Counted from the first letter of the stretch, positions 6,822-16,265 are shown. The stretch: DNA of 64,000 nucleotides from Yersinia artesiana (GCF_902726545.1 NZ_CACVAD010000006.1:46768-110767), one strand, 5' to 3'. Numbers and translations: made by a program. The notes: generated by a model not told the origin, from the sequence alone.

Positions 6822-9509
6822 ATGACGGTAGGATCGTGCTGGTTTAAATTTGATTTTCATAACCATACCCCAGCCTCAGATGACTACAGAGTACCGGATC
6901 TCCAGCCCCGGGAATGGCTGCTGGCTTACATGCGACAGCAGGTCGACTGTGTTGTCATCAGTGACCATAACAGTGGGGCCTGGATTGACGTGTTGAAAGC
7001 GGAACTGGCGAACATGTCCCGGGATGCCAGTTCCGGTGAACTGGCAGACTTCCGGCCGCTGACTCTGTTTCCGGGGGTGGAGCTCACGGCCACCGGCAAC
7101 GTTCATATCCTCGCCGTGTTGCACACACAGAGCACCAGCGCCGAGGTGGAACGGCTACTGGCACAGTGCAACAACAACTGCCCTATTTCGCGTGAAACAC
7201 CCAATCATGAGCTTGTTCTTCAGCTGGGACCCGCGGGCATCATCAGCAATATCCGCCGTAACCCCGAAGCGGTTTGTATCCTCGCACACATTGATGCAGC
7301 GAAAGGCGTTCTGACAAGCCTTACTAATCAGGGGGAACTGACGGCCGCTTTTCAGTCAAAGCCTCATGCAGTGGAGATCAGGCACCGGGAGGAGGAGATA
7401 ACCAACGGGACTCACCGACGTCTAATTGCGGATTTGCCATGGCTCCGGGGATCAGATGCACACCACCCTGAACAAGCGGGAGTGCGCACCTGCTGGCTGA
7501 AGATGTCCGCCCCTGATTTTGACGGTCTCAGACATGCATTACTCGATCCGGAAAACTGCGTGCTGTTCGATGATAATCCACCGGAGGCACCAGCTTCACA
7601 TTTGCGCAGCCTGACATTCAGGACCCGTCTTTGCCAGCCGGCGGATCAGAATGGAGCTTTCATTGAGTTTAGCCCGTTTTACAACGCGGTGATTGGTTCC
7701 CGGGGTAGTGGTAAGTCCACGCTTATCGAAAGTATCCGCCTGGCCATGCGAAAAATCGAAGGGCTGACCGTGTCTCAAAGCAACAAGCTTAACCAGTTTA
7801 GTCAGACGGGGGCGGGCATGGATGCGGATTCTTTCATCGAGTGTGTGTTCCGCAAAGAAGGCACCGATTTTAGGCTCAGTTGGCGGCCCGGCGGTCGTCA
7901 TGAATTGCATATACGGAGTGATGGTGAATGGGTTCCTGACACCCACTGGTCGGCCGATCGTTTTCCCCTCTCGATCTACAGCCAGAAAATGCTCTATGAG
8001 CTGGCCTCGGACACTGGCGCATTCCTGCGCGTCTGTGATGACAGTCCGCGGGTTAACAAACGAGCGTGGAAGGAGCGCTGGGATCAGCTGGAAAGGGACT
8101 ATCTGAATGAACAGCTCACACTGCGGAGCCTCAGGGCAAAGCTGGTAAGTGCAGGCACACTGCAGGGGGAATTATCCGATGCTCAACGTGCTGTCAGCCA
8201 GCTGCAGTCAAGCGCCTATTACCCGGTCTGCAACCGACTGGCCCAGGCCAAGGCCGAACTGTCTGCGGCCACCTTGCCCTTGGAGCACTATGAACAGCGA
8301 ATTGCCAACCTTCAGGCTCTTGCTGCAGAAACGCAGCCGTTAACTGCAACCCTGCAGGCCCCCTCCGGTCAGCTGGCAGAATTTATGGCGCGACTGTCGT
8401 CTGTGCAACAGCAGTATGATCAGCATCTCTGTTCTCTTCTGTCAGAATGTGCAGCAACGCTTGATAGTATCAGGAGAGAACAGGCTTTCACTGCGCTCGG
8501 AACAGCTGTGAGTGACCAGGAGACTGCAGTAGAAAGCGAAGCTATTGCCCTCCGGGAGCAGGGTTTGAATCCTGATGTCCTCAATGATCTGATGGCACGC
8601 ATTGAATCGCTGCAACATGAGCTGAGAAATTACGACGGGCTGGACGGCGCGATTGCAGCCTCAGTGACACGGTCTGAGCTGCTGATGACCCAGATGCGTG
8701 AGCACCGGATGACACTGACTAATAACCGCAAAGCATTTATCTCTTCCCTGTCGCTTAGCGCACTTGAAATCAAAATCCTGCCCCTGTGCGCGCCGCATGA
8801 TGACATTGTATCGGGTTACCAGGCGGTTACCGGGATCAATAACTTTGCCGAACGTATCTACGACAACGATGAGGGGAGTGGGCTGCTGCACGATTTTATC
8901 AGCCAGCGTCCGTTCAGTCCGCTGCCTGCTGCAACAGAGAATAAATACAGAGCTCTGGACGAGCTGAAAGCGCTGCATCATGACATACGCCTGGAGGCTT
9001 CAGGAGCAGGTGCAGCACTGCACGGGACGTTCCGAAATCGGCTCAGAAGTCTGACTGACCAGCAGATGGATGCGCTGCAATGCTGGTATCCGGATGATGG
9101 GATCCACATTCGGTACCAGACGCCCGGAGGAGGGATGGAAGACATTTCCTCTGCCTCACCGGGACAAAAAGGGGCGAGCATGTTGCAGTTCCTGCTGTCG
9201 TATGGCACCGATCCTCTCCTGCTGGATCAACCAGAAGATGACCTGGACTGCCTGATGCTGAGCATGAGCGTGATCCCTGCCATCATGGCTAACAAAAAAC
9301 GCCGCCAGCTGATTATTGTGTCACACTCTGCCCCTATCGTGGTTAACGGCGATGCAGAATACGTTATCAGTATGCAGCACGATCGGACTGGCCTGTACCC
9401 GGGGCTCTGTGGAGCACTGCAGGAAGTGCCGCTGAAGGCACTGATATGCCGGCAAATGGAAGGAGGTGAGAAAGCGTTTCGTTCGCGGTATGAACGCATT
9501 CTGAGCTGA
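6822..9509 (+). CDS. PHP-domain plus SMC/ABC-like ATPase protein (TrlF/Ppl type)
   Basis: An 895-residue fusion. Residues 1-260 are a PHP (polymerase and histidinol phosphatase) metal-dependent phosphoesterase domain with HNH at 13-15, VISDH, PGVEL, LAHID and RGSDAHH, the expected metal ligands. Residues 280-895 are an SMC/RecF-like ATPase: Walker A GSRGSGKS at 292-299, a helical coiled-coil insert (about 415-690), an ABC signature SPGQKG near 785, Walker B LLLDQPEDDLD near 802 and IIVSHS near 825. This architecture matches proteins annotated as TrlF and the Ppl anti-phage gene. The likely role is nucleotide-gated cleavage of nucleic acid or nucleotides during infection; that is family inference. 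It is convergent with a HEPN-like gene and shares a terminator with it. Confidence 0.88.
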   Translation: MTVGSCWFKFDFHNHTPASDDYRVPDLQPREWLLAYMRQQVDCVVISDHNSGAWIDVLKAELANMSRDASSGELADFRPLTLFPGVELTATGNVHILAVLHTQSTSAEVERLLAQCNNNCPISRETPNHELVLQLGPAGIISNIRRNPEAVCILAHIDAAKGVLTSLTNQGELTAAFQSKPHAVEIRHREEEITNGTHRRLIADLPWLRGSDAHHPEQAGVRTCWLKMSAPDFDGLRHALLDPENCVLFDDNPPEAPASHLRSLTFRTRLCQPADQNGAFIEFSPFYNAVIGSRGSGKSTLIESIRLAMRKIEGLTVSQSNKLNQFSQTGAGMDADSFIECVFRKEGTDFRLSWRPGGRHELHIRSDGEWVPDTHWSADRFPLSIYSQKMLYELASDTGAFLRVCDDSPRVNKRAWKERWDQLERDYLNEQLTLRSLRAKLVSAGTLQGELSDAQRAVSQLQSSAYYPVCNRLAQAKAELSAATLPLEHYEQRIANLQALAAETQPLTATLQAPSGQLAEFMARLSSVQQQYDQHLCSLLSECAATLDSIRREQAFTALGTAVSDQETAVESEAIALREQGLNPDVLNDLMARIESLQHELRNYDGLDGAIAASVTRSELLMTQMREHRMTLTNNRKAFISSLSLSALEIKILPLCAPHDDIVSGYQAVTGINNFAERIYDNDEGSGLLHDFISQRPFSPLPAATENKYRALDELKALHHDIRLEASGAGAALHGTFRNRLRSLTDQQMDALQCWYPDDGIHIRYQTPGGGMEDISSASPGQKGASMLQFLLSYGTDPLLLDQPEDDLDCLMLSMSVIPAIMANKKRRQLIIVSHSAPIVVNGDAEYVISMQHDRTGLYPGLCGALQEVPLKALICRQMEGGEKAFRSRYERILS

Positions 9510-9544
9510 GGGATGGAACCATCCTTACAGCAGGCGCCTAGTAT

Positions 9545-9580
9545 TAGACGCAGAGGTCAGACCGGAATCCTCTGCGTCTA
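9545..9580. terminator. Bidirectional terminator between convergent genes
   Basis: A perfect 12-bp stem (TAGACGCAGAGG / CCTCTGCGTCTA) with a 12-base loop lies between the stop of the PHP-ATPase gene (9509) and the end of the HEPN-like gene (9663). The T-runs are short in both directions, so strength is uncertain. Confidence 0.6.
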
Positions 9581-9662
9581 TTCCCTAATCACGGTGCGAC
9601 CCTCCTGTTTCCCCCCAGGCCTCTGATTTCCTCATCACCCACTCCGCCAGGACGCCTGCATA

Positions 9663-11492
9663 TCAGTGATGTGCATTCAGCCATGCAATCAAACAGGTGT
9701 CGCTACGGGATAGTGTCCTCTCATTCAGTTGTTTCTCAATGGCTGCGACCGCTTTCTTTTCTGTGATCTCATGTAATGGATTCAGTTCTCTGAAAACCGA
9801 CTCCGCGGTGAACTGGCACCGGGTAAATGCTTCCTCAGCGCTACTGATGGTCGGGTGGATCACCACAACATTAAACAACGCGTTGATGGTTGCCCGCAGA
9901 TAGTGTTCAAGATTTACCGTCAGCAGATCAATATGCGGGCTGGTACCTGCGTTGTGCACAATGGTGTTTCTCAGCAGGTACAGGCGGTGGAGATGCCGGG
10001 TGACTTTCTTGGCGTGCAGCTCCAGTTTATCCGCCATCTTTTCGGGTGAAGCGCAGATCCCCGCAAGCTTCCGCACCCTGTACATAACATAGGGGTAGCG
10101 CTGCAAATCGACCTGCAGCTCCCGGGCACGGTTCGTATCTTTCAGAAAGGCGTACAGCTGGCCTAGCGGTAGCGAGGCAACTTGCTCTGCGCGTAAGGAG
10201 TGACCCGGCTCCCGCAGAATAAAACGGAGCACCTGGCGCAACGAAAACAGCTGTTTGACAATATAATCCAGTACCATACATGGAACCACAACGCTGATGA
10301 CATGCTGTTCGTGTGACGGTGTGCCGGGTGCCACGCCTAAGGTTAATGATTCAAGGGCAGACCAGTAAGCGGTGAAACGGCTCTCCTGAACCTGACTTTC
10401 AATACCGTTACGGAAAAAACGAAACGCGGAACTGATTTTTTTGCGGGACACATCCGAGGTATCGGTAAACAGTCGATTCATCGCCACCATAAAGCGTGCA
10501 AATTCTTCGTCAGTTAACCGATCCGCATTCGCCTCGATTTCATTATCGAAACGTGCCACTTCGGTTTCACCCTCCTCCCGGATGATGATGAACTGCTTCT
10601 GGACGGAGATTTCCCCCTTACCCGCCATGTAGGCAATCACATCCAGGGATTCGCGAAGCATCTGCCCGGCCATATTACGCGCTGATGCGTCAGACATTGA
10701 GCAGACCGGGATGTCGACAGAGAGGGAAAAGCGGGAACGGGCATCATCAAGTGGGCGGAATACACAGCCGTTAAACTCCAGTGTCGGTCCCTGCGTGCTC
10801 AGCAGGGTATGCAGTTTCTCACTGGTAATAAACATGCGGACCGTGATATTTCTTGTCGGGGTCACAAGTTTCTGCCGGAACGAATGAAATACGGCCTGGA
10901 AACTGTCTGGTTCAGCACTCACGTTTCGGAAAATATTGATGTACAGCAGATAACACTCCGTGAGCGTCATTCCCCGTGTGAGTAGGACACTCATGATCCC
11001 GTTCGTCAGGGCGTAAATCTCCTGCGCATCGCTATTTTCAAGGGGGTGTGCCGAATACAGCTCCTGTTCAAGCATCTCAAGAGCCTCAGTGATATAACTG
11101 GCCTCGGTGATATCCGCCAGTTGTACGCAGAGGCTACAGATAAGACGAGGACGTTTTTCCACCGGGCTGCGAGTGGGGTCAACCAGCAAATCTCTGTCCA
11201 GAAGACTCACCAGTTGAGCGGGGATACCCTTAAATGCCTCTCTCTTGAAAATTTGATCGGTCTCGAGTAACTCGAGCAGTTCAGTGGCCACCCGGAGTCT
11301 TTTTTTATCGGCACTGAAACGATCTTCCATTTCATAAAGAAACAGCAGTTCGCGGATGGTGCTGAGTGGATTGCTGTATCCGACCCGGTCGGTATCCGGG
11401 CTGTTTTTATGGCAGAAGTTGGACCAGCATTCAATAAAATAGAGCTGACGCTCGGTGAGTACATCCCTGCTCAGACGTCGGTCGATACGCAT
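9663..11492 (-). CDS. 609-aa protein with a C-terminal HEPN (ApeA-like) RNase motif
   Basis: Residues 508-513 read RNTIVH, which fits the R-N-x(3)-H signature of HEPN ribonucleases, inside the helical context LHRLYLLRNTIVHN common to ApeA-like HEPN domains. The first 480 residues are largely helical and not recognised; a block near 230-260 (TLEFNGCVFRPLDDARSR) looks strand-rich. HEPN proteins often act as RNA-cleaving effectors in abortive infection. It is convergent with the PHP-ATPase gene, so the two are not one operon. The start at 11492 has only a weak ribosome binding site. HEPN motif certain; defence role inferred. Confidence 0.7.
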   Translation of the reverse strand: MRIDRRLSRDVLTERQLYFIECWSNFCHKNSPDTDRVGYSNPLSTIRELLFLYEMEDRFSADKKRLRVATELLELLETDQIFKREAFKGIPAQLVSLLDRDLLVDPTRSPVEKRPRLICSLCVQLADITEASYITEALEMLEQELYSAHPLENSDAQEIYALTNGIMSVLLTRGMTLTECYLLYINIFRNVSAEPDSFQAVFHSFRQKLVTPTRNITVRMFITSEKLHTLLSTQGPTLEFNGCVFRPLDDARSRFSLSVDIPVCSMSDASARNMAGQMLRESLDVIAYMAGKGEISVQKQFIIIREEGETEVARFDNEIEANADRLTDEEFARFMVAMNRLFTDTSDVSRKKISSAFRFFRNGIESQVQESRFTAYWSALESLTLGVAPGTPSHEQHVISVVVPCMVLDYIVKQLFSLRQVLRFILREPGHSLRAEQVASLPLGQLYAFLKDTNRARELQVDLQRYPYVMYRVRKLAGICASPEKMADKLELHAKKVTRHLHRLYLLRNTIVHNAGTSPHIDLLTVNLEHYLRATINALFNVVVIHPTISSAEEAFTRCQFTAESVFRELNPLHEITEKKAVAAIEKQLNERTLSRSDTCLIAWLNAHH

Positions 11493-11823
11493 AGGTCTGG
11501 AAATCTCTTGTGCAGTGAGTTATTATTCATTCATACCATATTTAAATCATCTGCCGCCATGCGGGGGATGTCACCGAAAAAAACGGCTCTCCCTTCCGTC
11601 AGTGGCTCAGTCCCGGGAAGGTTCAGGGCCTCATATTCAGAAAGCCATCCTTCGGGGTGGCTTTTTTCGTTTCAGAGATCGGTGACTGGCAACAAGGATT
11701 TAGCGGCTCTGATTTCATTAATCTCCCTGTAATATTACTCTCGTTCGACAACAAACCACAGCGAAGTGTAGAACTGCTCGATGGTCAGTCCGTCCCGTCC
11801 AGCCACTTCACAGAACAGGGCCA
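11493..11823 (+). other. Intergenic stretch ending in a plus-strand terminator; possible small RNA
   Basis: No convincing protein-coding gene. A strong terminator (11641-11668) points along the plus strand, yet no plus-strand gene precedes it, because the HEPN-like gene is read away on the minus strand. A short transcript of about 100-150 bases starting near 11530 would account for it. A TTGTGC box at 11509 followed by TCATAC is a weak promoter candidate. After the terminator I see only degraded sequence leading to the truncated paralogue. Confidence 0.4.
11641..11668 (+). terminator. Strong Rho-independent terminator without an obvious gene
   Basis: AAGCCATCC and GGGTGGCTT form the stem (one G-T wobble) around the stable TTCG tetraloop, followed by TTTTTT. 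Read on the minus strand the hairpin is not followed by a T-run, so it terminates plus-strand transcription. Confidence 0.85.
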
Positions 11824-12252
11824 TTGTCAGTGAAATTCCCTTCGGCAAAAATGGAACCATACCGAATCGGAATTGTCGTCCCACAGTGTCTGTTACAGGT
11901 CACTCAAACATCCCAGGAGGAAGAGTGTGCTGTTATCCCCCGACTGAACAAACGTACTGACTATTCTCTGTTACCTGGAGTTTTGCTCAGTGAATGTTAC
12001 CGCCTTGGGAAAAGCAGACTGGCGGAACAATTACAGATGTTATTCCGGCTGCATACGCAACCGGGCTTTCGACAAACGCTGACACTACTCTGCTGGTGTG
12101 AACTGGTTGCAGGCCGGGATTTGGATGAATGGTATTCGCTGCACTTACCGCTCCCTGACACGCTGAAGCAATGGATGTCAGAAAAACAAAAATCATACTG
12201 GGGACTGAAAACACTAACTGAAAATTATATTCGTGCCACCAGGCCAATGTGA
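11824..12252 (+). pseudogene. 5'-truncated paralogue of the 191-aa island protein
   Basis: The frame (up to 142 residues) aligns with residues 46-191 of the protein at 5130-5705: FPSAKMEPYRIGIVVPQCLL against FPGAGQMTAVVPQCLY, then LPGVLLSECYRLGKSRLAEQL against LEGILLSECIRLKQRPLANRL, then LLCWCELVAGRDLDEW against WLCWYDLMIGATLEDW. About 45 N-terminal residues have no counterpart, and the only starts are a TTG at 11824, a GTG at 11830 or the ATG at 11851. It is followed 10 bases later by the zinc-ribbon gene and may still be translated. I call it a probable truncated gene. Confidence 0.6.
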
Positions 12253-12262
12253 GGTCTGGAAA

Positions 12263-12649
12263 ATGCGAGTACAAAAATGTTATATCGCACAGCGTAGAAC
12301 CGGCGAAATTGTGCCTGCCCGCCAGGTGAATATGGCAGAAAGTGAAGAGTGGCGCTGCCACCATTGTCAGTGCCCATTGATATTCCACCACCCCACCAGA
12401 ACTTCACCGTCATGGTTTGAACACGATATTCCACGGGGACAACCGGAAGCCCTTTTGCAGTGCCCCTGGTTGGCACCAGCAAGTGGGAAATCTTCCACCA
12501 TAGAGAAACTTCAGCAACTCGTGGCCCAACTGCCCCCAGTCATTACAACAACCCAATGGCAATGTACGATGTGTGGCCTGTCGTATGGTGGTGAGAAACG
12601 CTGCCCTCAATGTAGAAAAGGGATATACAGTCGGGAGATACGAATTTAG
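12263..12649 (+). CDS. Putative zinc-ribbon protein
   Basis: A 128-residue protein with two pairs of Cys-x2-Cys: CHHC near residue 33 and, at the C-terminus, CTMCGLSYGGEKRCPQC, a rubredoxin-type zinc ribbon. WFEHD and CPW lie between them. Genes of this type recur in P4/CP4-57-like islands; their function is not known. The start at 12263 (MRVQKCYIAQ) has GAGG upstream; an earlier GTG at 12233 would overlap the previous gene. It lies between the truncated orphan paralogue and the second YfjJ-like gene, forming the second copy of an alpA-type module that lacks alpA. Confidence 0.72.
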   Translation: MRVQKCYIAQRRTGEIVPARQVNMAESEEWRCHHCQCPLIFHHPTRTSPSWFEHDIPRGQPEALLQCPWLAPASGKSSTIEKLQQLVAQLPPVITTTQWQCTMCGLSYGGEKRCPQCRKGIYSREIRI

Positions 12650-12979
12650 TGGTACGTACCAGGCAATCATGGGATTGATTGGTACACCAGAAAGTTATTA
12701 TATGGAGGCATATAACTTCGGAGTAAAAATCAATCACTTTCTATCATCTAGCCCCTGGCGCTGGTGGATTCGTAATTCATAACCCATGACGGGTTGGTAA
12801 TATTAATTAACCAACTGATATATAAACAATATTATCTCAATATTACCCCCATATACGATCACTCATACACGATAGCCTTAATGGCTGGTCTTACCACCCT
12901 TTAAATCCTTAATCCCTTTAACTGCCTATTACGGGTAAGGCTTTGCCCTGCCCGTATTTCATTACCCAAGGAAAATTAT
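12650..12979 (+). other. Gene-free leader with hairpins before the second YfjJ-like gene
   Basis: I see no supportable gene. An AACCC/GGGTT hairpin lies at 12782-12796 and a TACGGG/CCCGTA hairpin at 12929-12955, the latter 25 bases before the ATG at 12980. CAAGGAAAA supplies a purine-rich ribosome binding site. The arrangement resembles the hairpin-rich gaps around the first module (4021-4812). Confidence 0.45.
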
Positions 12980-13591
12980 ATGTTTGGCAATATCTGTCTC
13001 GATAGACGGCATGCACCATTCAACACCACTTACCTGCAACGTATTCTACGCGTTATCGATAACGCGACTGCAGAACACGCACGCACAATGGCGGTGCGGG
13101 TAGACCTGCGTCTTCCTGACAATATGCTCATTAACCGACAGGGCCTGATATCTCGCTTCATTGAATCCCTCGATGCGAAGATTGCAGCGCGCTACAGAAG
13201 TAAGCTGAAGCAGGGTAAACGAACATATCCATGCCACCTTCGCGATGCCTGGGTTCGGGAGGTGGGTGAGATTAATCAGAAGTCGCATTACCACATGGTG
13301 TTGTTCGTGAATAACGATACGTTCAATGGACTGGGGAGTTACAAAGAAGACGGGACAGGCCTGGCGTCTCTGATACGGGAAGCCTGGCTGAGTGCTTTAC
13401 AGCTTAGTCACCGCCTGGAGCACTGGACGCTAGCCCGCTTTCCCGATAATCCACTTTATTACCTGGATATTAACTCACCCAGTTACAGTGAGGTTTATGG
13501 TCAACTGACGTTTCGGTTAAGTTATTTTGCGAAAGAACGTACTAAAGATTACAACAGGGAGGAACGGTCTTTTGGATGCAGCCAGAGCTAA
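12980..13591 (+). CDS. YagK/YfjJ C-terminal-domain (inovirus Gp2-like) protein, copy 2
   Basis: A 203-residue member of the YagK/YfjJ family. MAVRVDLRLPDN at 37-48 and GEINQKSHYHMVLFVNND at 96-113 are the family's core blocks. H103-Y-H105 is an intact H-x-H pair, as in HUH-type replication nucleases, and tyrosines follow in LTFRLSYFAKERTKDY. It may be an element-encoded replication or nicking protein; catalysis has not been shown for this family to my knowledge. It differs strongly in sequence from the copy at 4145-4681, so this is an old duplication or two separate acquisitions. The next gene is hsdM, 211 bases further on. Confidence 0.78.
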   Translation: MFGNICLDRRHAPFNTTYLQRILRVIDNATAEHARTMAVRVDLRLPDNMLINRQGLISRFIESLDAKIAARYRSKLKQGKRTYPCHLRDAWVREVGEINQKSHYHMVLFVNNDTFNGLGSYKEDGTGLASLIREAWLSALQLSHRLEHWTLARFPDNPLYYLDINSPSYSEVYGQLTFRLSYFAKERTKDYNREERSFGCSQS

Positions 13592-13802
13592 TAGGCTCAA
13601 TATTACAACACGATAAACATTGGTTAGGACCAAGCTCAAGCTATAGTGCACTGGCTACATCGTACTTCACCCTCACCGGCATAGTCTCATCGCTTCCAAC
13701 TTGGTAAACTCTTACCCAATTTCTCACGCGACAGGCAGCGTTTCAGCACTGGTGCTTGTTACCCCCCGTCGCGTTCTCAGTATTGTTTTCACCGGACACC
13801 AT

Positions 13803-16265
13803 ATGGCTATCAAGAAGAACGAACTTTACTCATCCCTTTGGGCGAGCTGCGACGAGTTGCGTGGCGGAATGGATGCTTCACAGTACAAAGACTATGTGTT
13901 GACCCTACTGTTTATGAAGTACGTCTCTGACAAAGCTAAGGGCAACCCTTACGCGATGATTGAAGTGCCGGAAGGTGCAAGTTTTGACGATATGGTTGCT
14001 CTCAAGGGCAACAAAGAAATTGGCGAAAAAATTAATAAAACCATCAGATTACTGGCTGAAGCTAACGACCTTAAAGGTGTTATAGACATCGCTGACTTCA
14101 ATGATGAAGACAAGCTGGGTAAAGGCAAGGAAATGATCGACCGTCTTTCCAAGCTGGTAGCAATCTTCGAAGGGTTGGATCTCTCTGCCAACCGTGTCGA
14201 GGGAGACGATCTGCTGGGTGATGCGTATGAATACCTGATGCGCCACTTTGCTACAGAGTCAGGTAAATCCAAGGGGCAGTTTTATACTCCTGCAGAGGTT
14301 TCACGCATTCTGGCGAAGGTGATTGGCATCAGCAAACAGACACCACAAGATGCTACCGTTTATGACCCTACCTGTGGTTCAGGATCACTATTGTTGAAAG
14401 CCAGTGATGAAGCAGGCCCCAAGGGACTGACCATTTATGGCCAAGAGATGGATTATGCGACCAGCGCACTGGCACGCATGAACATGATCCTGCATGACAA
14501 CGCCACCGCTAAAATCTGGAAAGGTAACACCTTAGCCGATCCACATTGGAAGGATGGCAACGATAACCTTAAAACCTTCGACTTTGCTGTAGCTAACCCC
14601 CCTTTCTCCAACAAAAACTGGACCAGCGGGCTAGATGCTGCGAATGATACTTTTGACCGTTTTGTCTGGGGGACTCCACCCGAAAAGAACGGCGACTACG
14701 CTTTCTTGCTGCACATCATCAAGAGTCTCAAGAGCACAGGTAAAGGCGCAGTGATCCTGCCTCACGGCGTACTGTTCCGGGGCAATGCCGAAGCACGTAT
14801 TCGTGAAAATCTACTCAAGCAGGGTTACATCAAAGGCCTCATTGGCCTGCCCGCTAACTTGTTCTACGGCACGGGTATCCCGGCATGCATTATTGTCATC
14901 GATAAAGAAGATGCCCAGCTCCGAGCTTTCAATACTAATGGCGAGAGTCAGCAAGGCATCTTTATGATCGATGCCAGTAAGGGCTTTATTAAAGACGGCA
15001 ATAAAAATCGCCTACGCGCCCAAGACATCCATAAAATAGTCGATGCATTTAATCGTGAACAGGAAATCTCTCGCTTCAGTCGCATGGTACCGCTGTCAGA
15101 AATTGCAGCCAACGACTTCAACCTCAATATCCCTCGCTATATCGACAGCAGTGATCCTGAAGATCTACACGACCTTTCAGGCCATTTGGCTGGTGGCATT
15201 CCTGATCGCGATATTGATGCTCTCAGTGCTTACTGGAAAATTTTCCCGACTTTACGTCAGGATCTGTTCGAACCTGCCCGCCCAGGCTACAGCAATGCTC
15301 GAGTAGAAGCAGTTAAAGTGAAAAGTACTATTCTGGCGCACCCGGAATTTACCGCATTCAAAGCAGGAGCACTAATCCCTTTTGAAAAGTGGTTTGCAGG
15401 TTGTCAGCTTGAAGAAATTGCTCGCGGTGACTCGCCTAAACAGCTAATTGAAGAAATTGGCGAGCGACTTCTCTCCGCATATGCGTCTGAAGCCACTGCT
15501 GACACTCCGTTGCTCGAGAACTACGCTATATATCAGTTATTAATGGACTACTGGATGGATGTGATGCAGGACGATGTTTATGTCCTGAGCCAAGATGGCT
15601 GGCAAGCCGGCAAAGTACTACGTGAGCTGGTTGTGGAAAAAGGCGAAAAACTCAAAGAGACGCCGGATCTTGTAATTGGTAAGAAGAAGTATAAGGCTGA
15701 ACTGTTGCCGCCAGCACTTTTAGTAGTTCGCTATTTTGCTTCTGAGCAGAAACAGATCGATCAACTTCAAATCGCATATGATGAAGCCGCCCAAGCACTT
15801 GAACGCTTCCTTGAAGAAAACAGCGGTGAAGATGGACTACTTGCCGATGCGATGAACGATAAAGAAAAGTTAACTGCTGCCAGCATTAAGGCTCGACTTA
15901 AAGTCGCCACTGATAGAGAAGAAAAGGTTGCACTGAAAGCAGCTCAGGCATTGTTCGAGGCCGAAACCCAAGCTAAAAAAGTGTATAAAGAAGCACAGGA
16001 AAAACTAGATCTTGCGGTCTTTGCTCATTATCCAAAACTAACAGAAAGCGACATAAAAACTCTTCTGATACAAAATAAATGGCGGGTCAGATTAGTTGGT
16101 AACTTAGAAACAGAAATTGATCGTGTCACACAGCGATTGGCGAACAGAGTTATTGAACTGGAAGAACGTTATAAGGCTACTTTGCCTGATATCACACAGC
16201 GCGCACTTGAACTGGAGGCCAAAGTTGCGTCTCATCTTAAGTCAATGGGGCTAGAATGGGCATGA
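13803..16265 (+). CDS. hsdM: Type I restriction-modification methyltransferase subunit
   Basis: An 820-residue N6-adenine methyltransferase. The N-terminal HsdM_N helical domain (MAIKKNELYSSLWASCDELR) is followed by the Rossmann methylase core, with the AdoMet motif DPTCGSGSLLL from residue 188 and the catalytic NPPF at 265-268. It is about 280 residues longer than a typical HsdM; the extra C-terminal part (about 600-820) is charged, alanine-rich coiled coil. The start at 13803 (ATG) matches the family; an in-frame ATG at 13701 would add 34 unrelated residues. It opens an operon with hsdS, two DUF262 genes, hsdR and a metallopeptidase gene, all overlapping or touching. It supplies protective methylation, using HsdS for recognition. 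Confidence 0.95.
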   Translation: MAIKKNELYSSLWASCDELRGGMDASQYKDYVLTLLFMKYVSDKAKGNPYAMIEVPEGASFDDMVALKGNKEIGEKINKTIRLLAEANDLKGVIDIADFNDEDKLGKGKEMIDRLSKLVAIFEGLDLSANRVEGDDLLGDAYEYLMRHFATESGKSKGQFYTPAEVSRILAKVIGISKQTPQDATVYDPTCGSGSLLLKASDEAGPKGLTIYGQEMDYATSALARMNMILHDNATAKIWKGNTLADPHWKDGNDNLKTFDFAVANPPFSNKNWTSGLDAANDTFDRFVWGTPPEKNGDYAFLLHIIKSLKSTGKGAVILPHGVLFRGNAEARIRENLLKQGYIKGLIGLPANLFYGTGIPACIIVIDKEDAQLRAFNTNGESQQGIFMIDASKGFIKDGNKNRLRAQDIHKIVDAFNREQEISRFSRMVPLSEIAANDFNLNIPRYIDSSDPEDLHDLSGHLAGGIPDRDIDALSAYWKIFPTLRQDLFEPARPGYSNARVEAVKVKSTILAHPEFTAFKAGALIPFEKWFAGCQLEEIARGDSPKQLIEEIGERLLSAYASEATADTPLLENYAIYQLLMDYWMDVMQDDVYVLSQDGWQAGKVLRELVVEKGEKLKETPDLVIGKKKYKAELLPPALLVVRYFASEQKQIDQLQIAYDEAAQALERFLEENSGEDGLLADAMNDKEKLTAASIKARLKVATDREEKVALKAAQALFEAETQAKKVYKEAQEKLDLAVFAHYPKLTESDIKTLLIQNKWRVRLVGNLETEIDRVTQRLANRVIELEERYKATLPDITQRALELEAKVASHLKSMGLEWA

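Noticed and set aside
11735..11824. 29-codon minus-strand frame (MALFCEVAGRDGLTIEQFY...)
   Set aside because: Protein-like, but very short, with no ribosome binding site seen and no known family; perhaps a gene remnant. Not enough for a feature.
12573..12782. 69-codon plus-strand frame after the zinc-ribbon gene
   Set aside because: Starts inside the zinc-ribbon gene in another frame, no ribosome binding site, no family.
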